Part shown: one piece after another, positions 16,324 to 25,290 of the stretch
Layout: each line of letters starts with the position of its first letter
Numbering within the stretch: position 1 is the stretch's first letter
Source of the DNA: Thiohalospira sp051745535
GTDB taxonomy: Bacteria > Pseudomonadota > Gammaproteobacteria > Thiohalospirales > Thiohalospiraceae
Direction of reading: 5' to 3'
Length of the DNA stretch: 33,678 bases
NCBI GenBank assembly: GCA_051745535.1
Contig: JBNJED010000006.1
Span: forward strand, 1 to 33,678
Position numbers and translations under genes: made by a program
Notes under the pieces: model-generated
The model's input: the letters and a program-made list of their open reading frames with translations, nothing else
The model's database searches: none
Told to the model about the DNA's origin: nothing

Positions 16324-16578
16324 ATGAACGAAATCATCGCTTCCACCGCCATCGGTGTCGGCATCATCCTGGCCGCCGCCGGCCTGGGTTCCGCTCTCGG
16401 CTGGGGCATGATCTGCTCCAAGTACATCGAGGGCATCGCCCGCCAGCCCGAGATGCGCGCCCAGCTCATGGGTCAGATGCTCTTCACCGGCGGCCTCATG
16501 GAGGCCTTCCCGATGATCGTGCTCGGTCTGTCCATGTGGTTCATCTTCGCCAACCCCTTCGTTGCGGCCGTCGGCTGA
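16324..16578 (+). CDS. atpE: F1Fo ATP synthase subunit c
   Basis: This 84-residue hairpin protein forms the rotating c-ring. Helix 1 carries a glycine-rich packing motif, G20-x-G-x-A-x-G-x-G28, with Trp27 inside it. The polar loop is ARQPEM at 39-44, and helix 2 carries the ion-binding carboxylate Glu60 (GGLMEAFPMIVLG). The residue is Glu rather than the Asp of Escherichia coli. The Na+-ring pattern (Gln in helix 1 with Glu-Ser/Thr in helix 2) is absent, so proton coupling is the likelier reading. The strong AAGGAG ribosome site 10 bases upstream fits the high copy number of this subunit. Confidence 0.97.
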   Translation: MNEIIASTAIGVGIILAAAGLGSALGWGMICSKYIEGIARQPEMRAQLMGQMLFTGGLMEAFPMIVLGLSMWFIFANPFVAAVG

Positions 16579-16637
16579 GGTCGGACGAGACTGCTCGTTG
16601 ACTCGCCGATAAACCCCCCAGCGGGAGGAGCAACGCC

Positions 16638-17108
16638 GTGAACGTTACTGCAACGCTATTTGCTCAGATCCTGGTCTTCGTCATCCTGATCTGGTTCGTG
16701 AACCGGTATCTTTGGGGTCCGTTGACCAACGTGATGGAGCAGCGCCAGAAGCGCATCGCCGATGGCCTGGCTGCCGCCGAGAAGGGGCAGCACGAGAAGG
16801 AGCTGGCCGAGCAGCGTGCCAAGGAGGAGCTGGCCCAGGCCAAGGAGCAGGCGGCCGAGATCATCGCCCAGGCGCAGAAGCGCTCCAACGAGATCGTCGA
16901 GGAGGCCAAGGACTCTGCGCGTGAAGAGGGTGACCGCCTGAAGGCCGCCGCCCAGGCGGAGATCGAGCAGGAGGTCAACCGGGCCCGGGAGCAGCTGCGC
17001 AGCCGCGTGGCCGAGCTCTCCACCCAGGGTGCCAGCCGGATCCTCAAGCGCGAGATCGACGCCAGCGCCCACGAGGATCTCATTTCGGACCTCGTCACCG
17101 AGATCTAG
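16638..17108 (+). CDS. atpF: F1Fo ATP synthase subunit b
   Basis: This 156-residue protein forms the peripheral stalk as a dimer. An N-terminal membrane segment at about 4-24 (FAQILVFVILIWFVNRYLW) is followed by a long Ala/Glu/Lys/Gln-rich helix typical of the right-handed coiled coil, then a delta-binding C-terminus. Length equals the usual 156 residues. The start is GTG at 16638-16640 behind GGGAGGAG. It lies between atpE and atpH in canonical order. A single b subunit gene is present, not the b/b' pair of phototrophic alphaproteobacteria and cyanobacteria. Confidence 0.97.
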   Translation: MNVTATLFAQILVFVILIWFVNRYLWGPLTNVMEQRQKRIADGLAAAEKGQHEKELAEQRAKEELAQAKEQAAEIIAQAQKRSNEIVEEAKDSAREEGDRLKAAAQAEIEQEVNRAREQLRSRVAELSTQGASRILKREIDASAHEDLISDLVTEI

Positions 17109-17117
17109 GGGCAGACC

Positions 17118-17654
17118 ATGGCCGAGAACATCACCATCGCCCGACCCTATGCGGAGGCGCTGCTGGAACTGGCCCGGGAGAAGGGCGCGCTGGACCAGTG
17201 GTCCAGCATGCTCGACCTCATGAGCCAGGTCGCCAGCGCCCCGGAGATGGCGTCGCTGTTCGACAACCCCGGGGTGGAGCCCGACCAGCTCGTCGAGATC
17301 ATCGCCGAGGTGGGCAAGGACACCCTGGACGACCACGCCCGCAATCTGCTGCGGCTACTCGCCGAACGGGATCGCCTGAGCATCCTCCCGGATATCGCGG
17401 CCCTCTACGAGCTGGAGCGCTCCCGCGCCGAGGGTGAGGTCGAGGCCGAGGTGGTGTCGGCCCGGCCGCTGGACGAGTCTCAGCAGGCGAAGCTCGCCGA
17501 GGCCCTCAAGAAGCGGCTCGGCCGTGAGGTGCGGCTGACCTGCCGGACCGACGAGGAGCTGCTGGGCGGCGCCGTGGTCCGGGCCGGCGACCTGGTCATC
17601 GACGGCTCGGCAGTGGGGCGCCTGGAGCGGCTCGCCGGGTCCCTGCGGCAGTAA
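17118..17654 (+). CDS. atpH: F1Fo ATP synthase subunit delta
   Basis: This 178-residue subunit (OSCP homologue) links the b stalk to the top of F1. The N-terminal helical domain begins with TIARPYAEALLELA, the family signature. The C-terminal part contains RDRLSILPDIAALYELERSRAEGEVEAEV-like sequence and ends with DLVIDGSAVGRLERLAGSL. The start is 9 bases after the atpF stop. Confidence 0.96.
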   Translation: MAENITIARPYAEALLELAREKGALDQWSSMLDLMSQVASAPEMASLFDNPGVEPDQLVEIIAEVGKDTLDDHARNLLRLLAERDRLSILPDIAALYELERSRAEGEVEAEVVSARPLDESQQAKLAEALKKRLGREVRLTCRTDEELLGGAVVRAGDLVIDGSAVGRLERLAGSLRQ

Positions 17655-17681
17655 CCGGACCGAATCGAGAGGAATGCAAGC

Positions 17682-19223
17682 ATGCAACTGAATCCTTCCG
17701 AGATCAGCGATCTCATCAAGAAGCGGATCGAGAACTTCGAATCCGTCTCGGAGGCGCGTACCGAGGGTACCGTGGTCAGCCTCTCCGACGGCATCGCCCG
17801 CCTCCACGGCCTGGCCGACATCATGTCCGGCGAGGTCCTGGAGTTCCCGGGGGAGACCTTCGGCATGGCCCTGAACCTGGAGCGCGACTCCGTCGGCGCC
17901 GTCATCCTCGGCCCGTACGAGCACATCGCCGAGGGCGACACGGTGAAGGCCACCGGCCGCATCCTCGATGTGCCGGTGGGCGAGAACCTCCTCGGCCGCG
18001 TCGTGAACTCCCTGGGCCAGCCGGTGGACGGCAAGGGCCCGGTGGAGGCCGCCAGCCACGAGCCCATCGAGAAGATCGCCCCCGGCGTCATCTCGCGCCA
18101 GGGCGTGGACCAGCCGATGCAGACCGGCCTCAAGGCCATCGACGCCATGGTCCCGGTGGGCCGCGGCCAGCGTGAGCTGATCATCGGCGACCGCCAGACC
18201 GGCAAGACCGCCGTCGGCGTCGACGCGATCATCAATCAGAAGGGCACCGGCGTTAAGTGCATCTACGTCGCCGTGGGCCAGAAGGCCTCCTCGGTGGCCA
18301 ACGTGGTCAGCAAGCTCGAAGAGCACGGCGCCATGGAGCACACCATCGTGGTCGCCGCCACCGCCGCCGACCCGGCCTCGATGCAGTACATCGCCCCGTA
18401 TGCCGGTTGCGCCATGGGCGAGTACTTCCGCGACCGCGGCGAGGATGCCCTGATCATCTATGACGACCTCACCAAGCAGGCGTGGGCCTATCGCCAGGTC
18501 TCCCTCCTGCTGCGCCGGCCCCCGGGCCGCGAGGCGTACCCGGGTGACGTCTTCTACCTGCACTCCCGCCTGCTGGAGCGTGCCGCTCGGGTCAACGAGG
18601 AGTTCGTCGAGCAGAAGACCAACGGCGAGGTGAAGGGCAAGACCGGTTCGCTGACCGCCCTGCCCATCATCGAGACCCAGGCCGGTGACGTCTCGGCCTT
18701 CGTGCCGACCAACGTCATCTCCATCACCGACGGCCAGATCTTCCTGGAGACCGACCTCTTCAACTCGGGTATCCGTCCGGCCATCAACGCTGGCCTCTCG
18801 GTCTCCCGCGTGGGTGGTTCCGCCCAGACGAAGATCATCAAGAAGTTCGGCGGCGGCATCCGGCTGGCCCTGGCGCAGTACCGCGAGCTCGCGGCCTTCG
18901 CCCAGTTCGCCTCCGACCTGGACGAGCACACCCGCAAGCAGCTCGAGCGCGGTGAGCGCGTCATGGAGCTGATGAAGCAGAACCAGTACAAGCCGCTGGG
19001 TGTCGGTCTGATGGCCTTCTCGCTGTTCGCGGCCAACGAGGGCTATCTGGACGACCTGGAGACCAAGAAGGTCGTGGACTTCGAGGCCGCCCTGCACGAC
19101 TACGTGAAGTCGCAGCATGCCGACCTGGTCGCGAAGCTGGACGAGACCGGCAAGTACGACGATGAGGTCGACGCGGCCCTGCGCAAGGCCCTCGACGACT
19201 TCAAGGCCAACCACGCTTGGTAA
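17682..19223 (+). CDS. atpA: F1Fo ATP synthase subunit alpha
   Basis: This 513-residue non-catalytic nucleotide-binding F1 subunit alternates with beta in the head. Walker A GDRQTGKT lies at 169-176, and the arginine-finger region SVSRVGGSAQ is present, as are the N-terminal LNPSEISDLIKKRI and the beta-barrel. Length is the same as in Escherichia coli. It lies 27 bases after atpH and 15 before atpG. Confidence 0.98.
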   Translation: MQLNPSEISDLIKKRIENFESVSEARTEGTVVSLSDGIARLHGLADIMSGEVLEFPGETFGMALNLERDSVGAVILGPYEHIAEGDTVKATGRILDVPVGENLLGRVVNSLGQPVDGKGPVEAASHEPIEKIAPGVISRQGVDQPMQTGLKAIDAMVPVGRGQRELIIGDRQTGKTAVGVDAIINQKGTGVKCIYVAVGQKASSVANVVSKLEEHGAMEHTIVVAATAADPASMQYIAPYAGCAMGEYFRDRGEDALIIYDDLTKQAWAYRQVSLLLRRPPGREAYPGDVFYLHSRLLERAARVNEEFVEQKTNGEVKGKTGSLTALPIIETQAGDVSAFVPTNVISITDGQIFLETDLFNSGIRPAINAGLSVSRVGGSAQTKIIKKFGGGIRLALAQYRELAAFAQFASDLDEHTRKQLERGERVMELMKQNQYKPLGVGLMAFSLFAANEGYLDDLETKKVVDFEAALHDYVKSQHADLVAKLDETGKYDDEVDAALRKALDDFKANHAW

Positions 19224-19238
19224 ACCGGGGGCAGACCG

Positions 19239-20102
19239 ATGGCGGGCGCTAAGGAGATACGGACTCAGATCAAGTCCATCCAGAACACCCAGAAGATCAC
19301 CAAGGCCATGGAGATGGTGGCCGCCTCCAAGATGCGCAAGGCGCAGGATCGGATGGAGGCGACCCGCCCCTACTCCGACAAGATGCGGCAGGTGATCGGG
19401 CATCTGGCCAACGCCCATCCCGAGTATCGCCATCCGTTCCTCGAGGAGCGGGAAGAGGTGAAGCGGGCCGGCTATATTACCGTGACCACGGATCGCGGCC
19501 TCTGCGGCGGCCTCAACGTCAACCTCTTCCGCAAGGCCGTGAAGGACCTGCGGGAGTGGGACGAGAAGGGCATCGGCCTCGACCATGCCGTGATCGGCAG
19601 CAAGGGGCTGCAGTTCTACAACCGGCTCGGCGCCAATATCGTTGCCGAGACCACCGGCCTGGGCGACAAGCCGGGGCTCGCCGACATCATCGGCACCGTT
19701 AAGGTGATGCTGGACGCCTACAACGAGGGCCGGATCGATCGGCTCTATCTGGCGCAGAACCGGTTCGTGAACACCATGACCCAGCAGCCGGAGATCATCC
19801 AGCTGCTGCCGTTGCCGCCGGCCGAGGACGAGGAGCTCCAGCACCACTGGGACTACCTCTACGAGCCGGACGCGGCCACGGTCCTGGATGACCTGCTGAC
19901 CCGTTACATCGAGTCGCAGGTCTTCCAGGCGGTGGTGGAGAACGTCGCGTCGGAGATGGCCTCCCGGATGGTCGCCATGAAGGCCGCCTCGGACAACGCT
20001 GGGGACATCATCAACGACCTGCAGCTGGCCTATAACAAGGCCCGCCAGGCCGCCATTACGCAGGAGCTCTCCGAGATCGTCGCCGGCGCCGCCGCGGTCT
20101 GA
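19239..20102 (+). CDS. atpG: F1Fo ATP synthase subunit gamma
   Basis: This 287-residue central-stalk subunit rotates within the alpha3beta3 head. The N-terminal helix AGAKEIRTQIKSIQNTQKIT (start) with AMEMVAASKM, the Rossmann-like middle with TTDRGLCGGLN, and the C-terminal helix with ASEMASRMVAMKAASDNA and RQAAITQELSEIV are all family hallmarks. The ATG at 19239 is preceded by a GGGGCAG site. Confidence 0.98.
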   Translation: MAGAKEIRTQIKSIQNTQKITKAMEMVAASKMRKAQDRMEATRPYSDKMRQVIGHLANAHPEYRHPFLEEREEVKRAGYITVTTDRGLCGGLNVNLFRKAVKDLREWDEKGIGLDHAVIGSKGLQFYNRLGANIVAETTGLGDKPGLADIIGTVKVMLDAYNEGRIDRLYLAQNRFVNTMTQQPEIIQLLPLPPAEDEELQHHWDYLYEPDAATVLDDLLTRYIESQVFQAVVENVASEMASRMVAMKAASDNAGDIINDLQLAYNKARQAAITQELSEIVAGAAAV

Positions 20103-20146
20103 CCGCCGGGCCACCGAATCGGAGCGGAATTCAAGGGGTACCCAAC

Positions 20147-21523
20147 ATGAGTACTGGTAAGGTCGTACAAATCATCGGCGCCGTCGTCGACATCGAGTTC
20201 GAGCGCGGCTCCGTCCCGAAGGTCTTCGACGCCCTCAAGCTGGCGGAGACCGGGCTGACCCTCGAGGTCCAGCAGCAGCTCGGTGACGGCGTGGTCCGCA
20301 CCATCGCCCTGGGCACCACCGAGGGCCTCAAGCGCGGCATGGAAGTCACCAACACCGGCGAGGCCATCCAGGTCCCGGTGGGCACCGGCACGCTCGGCCG
20401 GGTCATGGACGTCCTCGGCGAGCCCGTGGACGAGGAAGGCCCGGTGGATGCCAAGGAGCACTGGGGCATCCACCGCGAGCCGCCGGCCTACGACGAGCAG
20501 TCCGGTTCCACCGAGCTGCTGGAGACCGGTATCAAGGTCATCGACCTCCTTTGCCCCTTCGCCAAGGGCGGCAAGGTCGGGCTGTTCGGCGGCGCCGGCG
20601 TGGGCAAGACCGTCAACATGATGGAGCTCATCCGCAACATCGCGATCGAGCACTCCGGCTACTCCGTCTTCGCCGGCGTCGGCGAGCGGACCCGCGAGGG
20701 CAACGACTTCTATCACGAGATGAAGGAGTCCAACGTCCTCGACAAGGTGGCGCTGGTCTACGGCCAGATGAACGAGCCGCCGGGCAACCGCCTGCGCGTG
20801 GCGCTCACCGGCCTGACCATGGCCGAGTACTTCCGTGACGAGGGCCGTGACGTCCTGATGTTCATCGACAACATCTACCGTTACACCCTCGCCGGCACCG
20901 AGGTCTCGGCCCTGCTCGGCCGGATGCCCTCCGCGGTGGGCTACCAGCCGACCCTGGCGGAGGAGATGGGCATGCTCCAGGAGCGCATCACCTCCACGAA
21001 CAAGGGCTCCATCACTTCCGTGCAGGCGGTCTACGTCCCGGCGGACGACCTCACCGACCCGGCTCCGGCCACGGTGTTCGCCCACCTGGACGCCACCGTC
21101 GTGCTCTCCCGCCAGATCGCGGAGCTGGGCATCTACCCGGCGGTGGACCCGCTGGACTCCACCAGCCGCCAGCTCGACCCGCAGGTGGTGGGCCAGGAGC
21201 ACTACGATACGGCCCGCGAGGTGCAGAACGTCCTGCAGCGGTACAAGGAGCTCAAGGACATCATCGCCATCCTCGGGATGGACGAGCTGTCCGAGGACGA
21301 CAAGCTGGCGGTGTCCCGGGCGCGGAAGATCCAGCGCTACCTCTCCCAGCCCTTCTTCGTGGCCGAGGTCTTCACTGGCGCCCCCGGGAAGTACGTCTCC
21401 CTCGCCGAGAGCATCCGGGGCTTCAAGGGCATCGTCGAGGGCGAGCACGACGATCTGCCCGAGCAGGCCTTCTACATGGTGGGCTCCATCGACGAGGCCA
21501 TCGAGAAGGCCAAGAACCTCTAA
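20147..21523 (+). CDS. atpD: F1Fo ATP synthase subunit beta
   Basis: This 458-residue subunit carries the catalytic sites for ATP synthesis. Walker A GGAGVGKT is at 148-155, the catalytic Glu at about 180 lies in GVGERTREGNDFY, and DNIYRYTLAGTEVSALLGRM is the Tyr-Arg-Tyr variant usual in gammaproteobacteria. The adenine-site and DELSEED-type region reads MDELSEDDKLAV. Length is typical (about 459). It follows atpG after 44 bases. Confidence 0.98.
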   Translation: MSTGKVVQIIGAVVDIEFERGSVPKVFDALKLAETGLTLEVQQQLGDGVVRTIALGTTEGLKRGMEVTNTGEAIQVPVGTGTLGRVMDVLGEPVDEEGPVDAKEHWGIHREPPAYDEQSGSTELLETGIKVIDLLCPFAKGGKVGLFGGAGVGKTVNMMELIRNIAIEHSGYSVFAGVGERTREGNDFYHEMKESNVLDKVALVYGQMNEPPGNRLRVALTGLTMAEYFRDEGRDVLMFIDNIYRYTLAGTEVSALLGRMPSAVGYQPTLAEEMGMLQERITSTNKGSITSVQAVYVPADDLTDPAPATVFAHLDATVVLSRQIAELGIYPAVDPLDSTSRQLDPQVVGQEHYDTAREVQNVLQRYKELKDIIAILGMDELSEDDKLAVSRARKIQRYLSQPFFVAEVFTGAPGKYVSLAESIRGFKGIVEGEHDDLPEQAFYMVGSIDEAIEKAKNL

Positions 21524-21535
21524 GGGAGGCCGGAA

Positions 21536-21958
21536 ATGGCCATGACCATGCACGTCGACATCGTCAGCGCCGAGGAATCCATCTACTCCGGTACGGTGGA
21601 GATGGTGACGGCGCCGGCAGACGGGGGGGACGTCGGCATCATGCCGCGCCACACCCCGCTGCTAACGCGGCTGCGGCCGGGCGAGGTGACCGTGGAGAAG
21701 GGGGGCGAGAAGCAGGCCTTCTTCGTCTCCGGCGGTGTCCTCGAGGTCCAGCCGCACGTCACCACCGTCCTGGCCGACTCCGCCGTCCGGGCCCGCGACC
21801 TCGACGAGGCCGAGGCCGAGCGGGCGAAGGAGCGGGCCGAACGGGCCATGGCGGATCAGAAGGCGGAGCTGGACTACGCCTCGGCCCAGGCCGAACTGGC
21901 CGAAGCCGTGGCCAAGCTCCAGACCATTCAGCGGCTGCGGCAACGCACCGGCATCTAG
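21536..21958 (+). CDS. atpC: F1Fo ATP synthase subunit epsilon
   Basis: This 140-residue subunit couples gamma rotation to the c-ring and restrains ATP hydrolysis. The N-terminal beta-sandwich is clear (HVDIVSAEESIYSG, MVTAPADGGDVGIMPRHTPLLTRLRPG, FFVSGGVLEVQPHVTTVLAD). It is followed by a C-terminal helical hairpin rich in Ala and Glu. ATG at 21536 or at 21542 are both possible starts. It is the last operon gene, followed 24 bases later by a strong terminator. Confidence 0.96.
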   Translation: MAMTMHVDIVSAEESIYSGTVEMVTAPADGGDVGIMPRHTPLLTRLRPGEVTVEKGGEKQAFFVSGGVLEVQPHVTTVLADSAVRARDLDEAEAERAKERAERAMADQKAELDYASAQAELAEAVAKLQTIQRLRQRTGI

Positions 21959-21982
21959 CCCGGTATTCCGCAACCGGATGGT

Positions 21983-22017
21983 CAGAACAAGGGCAGGTAA
22001 CTGCCCTTGTTCTGTTT
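21983..22017 (+). terminator. Rho-independent terminator of the atp operon
   Basis: A perfect 14-bp stem pairs 21983-21996 with 22001-22014 around the loop GTAA and is followed by TTT at 22015-22017. The T tract is short, but the stem is the cleanest perfect hairpin in the window and sits directly after atpC. Confidence 0.85.
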
Positions 22018-22067
22018 CCGGCCCCCGAAAGATTGCTCTCGCCCTCCCGCTGGATTACAAACGCGGT

Positions 22068-23453
22068 ATGACCATGCCCCAGAACCTCTCTGTCATCATC
22101 CTCGCTGCCGGCCAGGGGACGCGGATGCGTTCGTCCCTGCCCAAGGTCCTCCACCCCGTGGGGCCCGCCCCCATGCTCGGACACGCCATCGATGCCGCCG
22201 CGGCCCTGGAGCCGGCCGGGATCCACGTGGTCCACGGCCATGGCGGCGAGGCCGTGCGGGAGGCCTTCGCCGAACGAGCCATCCACTGGGTGGAGCAGGC
22301 CGAGCAGCTAGGGACCGGCCACGCCGTGGGCTGTGCCCTCCCCGACATCCCCGACGACCATACCGTCCTGGTGCTCTACGGGGACGTGCCGTTGGTGACC
22401 GGCGGGACCCTCGCCCGGCTGGCGGAGGCCGCCGCGGACCGGCTCGCCGTGCTCACCACCCACCTCGCCCATCCCGGCGGCTACGGGCGGATCCTGCGGG
22501 ACGACCGGGGCGCCGTGGTCGGGATTGTGGAGGAGAAGGACGCCACGGAGACCCAGCGCGCCATCGGCGAGATCAATACCGGGATGCTCGCCGGGCGTGC
22601 CGGCGACCTGCGGCGCTGGCTCGCCGCCACCTCCCGGGATAACGCCCAGGGCGAGTACTACCTCACCGACGTGGTCGCCCTGGCGGCCGAGGAAGGGGCG
22701 TCGGCGGCGGGCGTGGTGACACACGACCCGGACGAGGTCGCCGGCGTGAACAATCGGGTCCAGCTCGCCGCCGCCGAGACGGCCTACCGCCGGCGCCGGG
22801 CCGAGGCGCTCATGCTCGCCGGGGTAACCCTGCGCGACCCCGCGCGGGTCGACATCCGCGGCGAGGTCGAGACGCCGGGGGACGTGGAGATCGACGTGGA
22901 CGTGGTGCTGGAGGGGCGGATCACCCTCGGACGCGACGTCTACATCGGCCCCGGCGCGGTCCTGCGGGACTGCACCATCGGCGACGGGGCCCGGGTCGAG
23001 GCGCATACCGTGGTCGAGGGGGCCACCGTGGAAGCCGGTGCCAGCGCGGGCCCCTTCGCCCGGGTCCGGCCCGGAACCGAGCTGGGGCCGGGGGCGAAGG
23101 TCGGCAACTTCGTGGAGACCAAGGCCAGCCGCATCGGTGCGGGCTCCAAGGTGAATCACCTCGCCTACATCGGCGATACCGAGATGGGGGCCGGGGTCAA
23201 CGTCGGGGCCGGGACCATTACCTGCAATTACGACGGCGCCCGCAAGCACACCACGACCATCGGGGACGATGTCTTCATCGGCTCCGACTGCCAGCTGGTG
23301 GCGCCGGTTACCGTCGGCGCCGGGGCGACCCTGGGTGCGGGGACGACCCTGACCCGGGACGCCCCGGCGGGGCAGCTCACTATCACGCGGGTGCGGCAGC
23401 GGACCATCGAGGACTGGCGCCGCCCCTGCAAGGACGACGGCCGGGAGGGCTGA
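22068..23453 (+). CDS. glmU: Bifunctional UDP-N-acetylglucosamine pyrophosphorylase / glucosamine-1-phosphate N-acetyltransferase
   Basis: This 461-residue two-domain enzyme acetylates glucosamine-1-phosphate and then couples it to UTP, giving UDP-GlcNAc for peptidoglycan and lipopolysaccharide. The uridyltransferase domain opens with LAAGQGTRMRSSLPKVLHP at 12-30. The C-terminal half is a left-handed beta helix with many hexapeptide repeats and the acetyltransferase signature VGNFVETKAS and GAGTITCNYDGA. Two starts, ATG at 22068 and 22074, are possible; neither has a good ribosome site. A weak promoter (TTGCTC at 22033, TACAAA at 22056) may lie after the atp terminator. glmS begins 4 bases after the stop. 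Confidence 0.97.
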   Translation: MTMPQNLSVIILAAGQGTRMRSSLPKVLHPVGPAPMLGHAIDAAAALEPAGIHVVHGHGGEAVREAFAERAIHWVEQAEQLGTGHAVGCALPDIPDDHTVLVLYGDVPLVTGGTLARLAEAAADRLAVLTTHLAHPGGYGRILRDDRGAVVGIVEEKDATETQRAIGEINTGMLAGRAGDLRRWLAATSRDNAQGEYYLTDVVALAAEEGASAAGVVTHDPDEVAGVNNRVQLAAAETAYRRRRAEALMLAGVTLRDPARVDIRGEVETPGDVEIDVDVVLEGRITLGRDVYIGPGAVLRDCTIGDGARVEAHTVVEGATVEAGASAGPFARVRPGTELGPGAKVGNFVETKASRIGAGSKVNHLAYIGDTEMGAGVNVGAGTITCNYDGARKHTTTIGDDVFIGSDCQLVAPVTVGAGATLGAGTTLTRDAPAGQLTITRVRQRTIEDWRRPCKDDGREG

Positions 23454-23457
23454 GGGA

Positions 23458-25290
23458 ATGTGCGGAATCGTGGGTGCGGTCGCCGAACGGGACGTGGTCT
23501 CCATCCTCATGGAGGGGTTGCGACGGCTGGAGTACCGCGGCTATGACTCCGCCGGGCTGGTCGCCATGGACCGGGAGCACGGTCTGGGCCGGCGGCGCGC
23601 CGTGGGGAAGGTGGCGGCCCTGGCCGAGCGGCTGGATGCGGAGCCCCTCACCGGCCACGCCGGGATCGCCCACACCCGCTGGGCCACCCACGGGGCGCCT
23701 TCGGAGGCCAATGCCCATCCCCACGTCTGCGAGGGGCGGGTGGCGGTGGTCCACAACGGGATCATCGAGAATCATGCCGAACTCCGCCGGCAGCAGGAGG
23801 CGGACGGCTATACCTTCACCTCGCAGACCGATACCGAGGTCATCGCCCACCAGATCCATCGCCACCTGCGGGTCTGTGACAACCTGGCCGAGGCGGTCCG
23901 GCGGACCACCGCCGACCTCGAGGGGGCCTACGCCCTGGGCGTGGTGAGTGCCGACGAACCCGGCCGGCTGGTGGCCGCCCGGCGCGGCAGCCCCCTGGTC
24001 ATTGGCATCGGCATCGGCGAGCACTTCATCGCCTCCGACGTCGCCGCCCTGCTCCCGGTGACCCGCCGCTTCGTCTACCTCGAGGAGGGCGACATCGCCG
24101 ACATCACCCGGGAGGCCTACCGCCTCTTCGATGTCGAGGGCCACGCCGTGAGCCGTGCCGAGCAGGAGTCGGCGCTCACCCCCGGCGCAGTGGAGCGCGG
24201 CCCCTACCGCCACTTCATGCTCAAGGAGATCTTCGAGCAGCCCCGGGCCGTCGCCGACACCCTGGAGGGGCGGCTGGCCGGCGGTCGCGTCCTGGAGGAG
24301 GCCTTCGGCCACGACGCGGCCGAGGTCCTGGAGGGGGTGCGCGAGGTCCAGATCCTCGCCTGCGGTACCAGCTACCACGCCGGCATGGTCGCCCGCTACT
24401 GGCTGGAGGCTGTGGCCGGCGTACCCTGCAGCGTGGAGGTCGCCAGCGAGTTCCGCTACCGCCGGCCAGTGGTCCGCCCGGATACCCTGGTGGTCACCAT
24501 CTCCCAGTCCGGGGAGACCGCCGACACCCTCGCCGCCCTGCGCGATATCAAGGCGCGCGTCGGCAGCCGGGCGCTGGCCATCTGCAATGTGCCGGAGAGC
24601 TCCCTGGTGCGGGAGTCGGAGCTGGTGCTCATGACCCGGGCGGGGCCGGAGATCGGCGTCGCCTCCACCAAGGCCTTCACCACCCAGCTCACCGCCCTGC
24701 TCCTGCTGACGCTGGTCCTGGCGCGGCGCAACGGCCTCTCCGCCGAGCGCGAGGCCGACTACGTCGCCGCCCTGGAGGAGCTGCCGCGCCGTATCGAGCG
24801 CGCGCTGGAGCTCAACGACGTCATCGACGCCCTGGCCGCCGACTTCGCCGACAAGCACCACTCCCTCTTCCTGGGCCGCGGACCGCTCTATCCGGTGGCC
24901 ATGGAGGGGGCGCTCAAGCTCAAGGAGATCTCCTACATCCACGCCGAGGCCTACCCCGCCGGGGAGCTCAAGCACGGCCCGCTGGCCCTGGTGGACGCCG
25001 AGATGCCGGTTATCGCCATCGCCCCCAACGACGACCTGCTGGAGAAGCTCAAGTCCAACCTCCAGGAGGTCCGCGCCCGGGGTGGACGGCTGGTGGTCTT
25101 CGCCGATACCGCCGCCGGCATGGAAGATGACGAGGGGGTGCGGACCTTTCCCCTGGAGCATACCCACGAGCTCATCGCCCCGGTGGTCTATACCGTGCCC
25201 CTGCAGCTGCTCGCCTACCACGTGGCGGTGATCAAGGGCACCGACGTGGATCAGCCGCGCAATCTCGCCAAGTCGGTCACGGTGGAGTGA
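23458..25290 (+). CDS. glmS: Glutamine-fructose-6-phosphate aminotransferase (isomerizing)
   Basis: This 610-residue enzyme converts fructose-6-phosphate and glutamine to glucosamine-6-phosphate, the first step towards UDP-GlcNAc. The Ntn glutaminase domain starts MCGIVGAV, with Cys2 the nucleophile after Met removal, and includes YRGYDSAGL, HTRWATHGAP and HNGIIENH. Two SIS domains follow with ACGTSYHAG, SQSGETADT and GRGPLYPVAMEGALKLKEISYIHAE-like sequence, ending DVDQPRNLAKSVTVE. It is probably co-transcribed with glmU. Its 3' end overlaps the convergent Hpt gene by 14 bases. No glmS ribozyme is expected or seen. Confidence 0.98.
   Translation: MCGIVGAVAERDVVSILMEGLRRLEYRGYDSAGLVAMDREHGLGRRRAVGKVAALAERLDAEPLTGHAGIAHTRWATHGAPSEANAHPHVCEGRVAVVHNGIIENHAELRRQQEADGYTFTSQTDTEVIAHQIHRHLRVCDNLAEAVRRTTADLEGAYALGVVSADEPGRLVAARRGSPLVIGIGIGEHFIASDVAALLPVTRRFVYLEEGDIADITREAYRLFDVEGHAVSRAEQESALTPGAVERGPYRHFMLKEIFEQPRAVADTLEGRLAGGRVLEEAFGHDAAEVLEGVREVQILACGTSYHAGMVARYWLEAVAGVPCSVEVASEFRYRRPVVRPDTLVVTISQSGETADTLAALRDIKARVGSRALAICNVPESSLVRESELVLMTRAGPEIGVASTKAFTTQLTALLLLTLVLARRNGLSAEREADYVAALEELPRRIERALELNDVIDALAADFADKHHSLFLGRGPLYPVAMEGALKLKEISYIHAEAYPAGELKHGPLALVDAEMPVIAIAPNDDLLEKLKSNLQEVRARGGRLVVFADTAAGMEDDEGVRTFPLEHTHELIAPVVYTVPLQLLAYHVAVIKGTDVDQPRNLAKSVTVE

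Noticed and set aside
16324..16578. Sodium-coupled ATP synthase
   Set aside because: The c subunit lacks the Gln and Glu-Ser/Thr ligands of Na+ rings, and the operon is of the ordinary proton type.
17355..20114. Open frame of 919 codons antisense to atpH, atpA and atpG
   Set aside because: It is a compositional shadow of highly conserved atp genes, with no ribosome site or recognisable domain.
22223..22230. CCACGTGG cores that could be extra parS sites (here and at 11145-11152 and 25218-25225)
   Set aside because: Only the central 8 bases match; the flanking TGTT/AACA arms needed for ParB recognition are missing.
23454..23470. glmS ribozyme or riboswitch
   Set aside because: Only 4 bases separate glmU and glmS, which leaves no room for a leader RNA.
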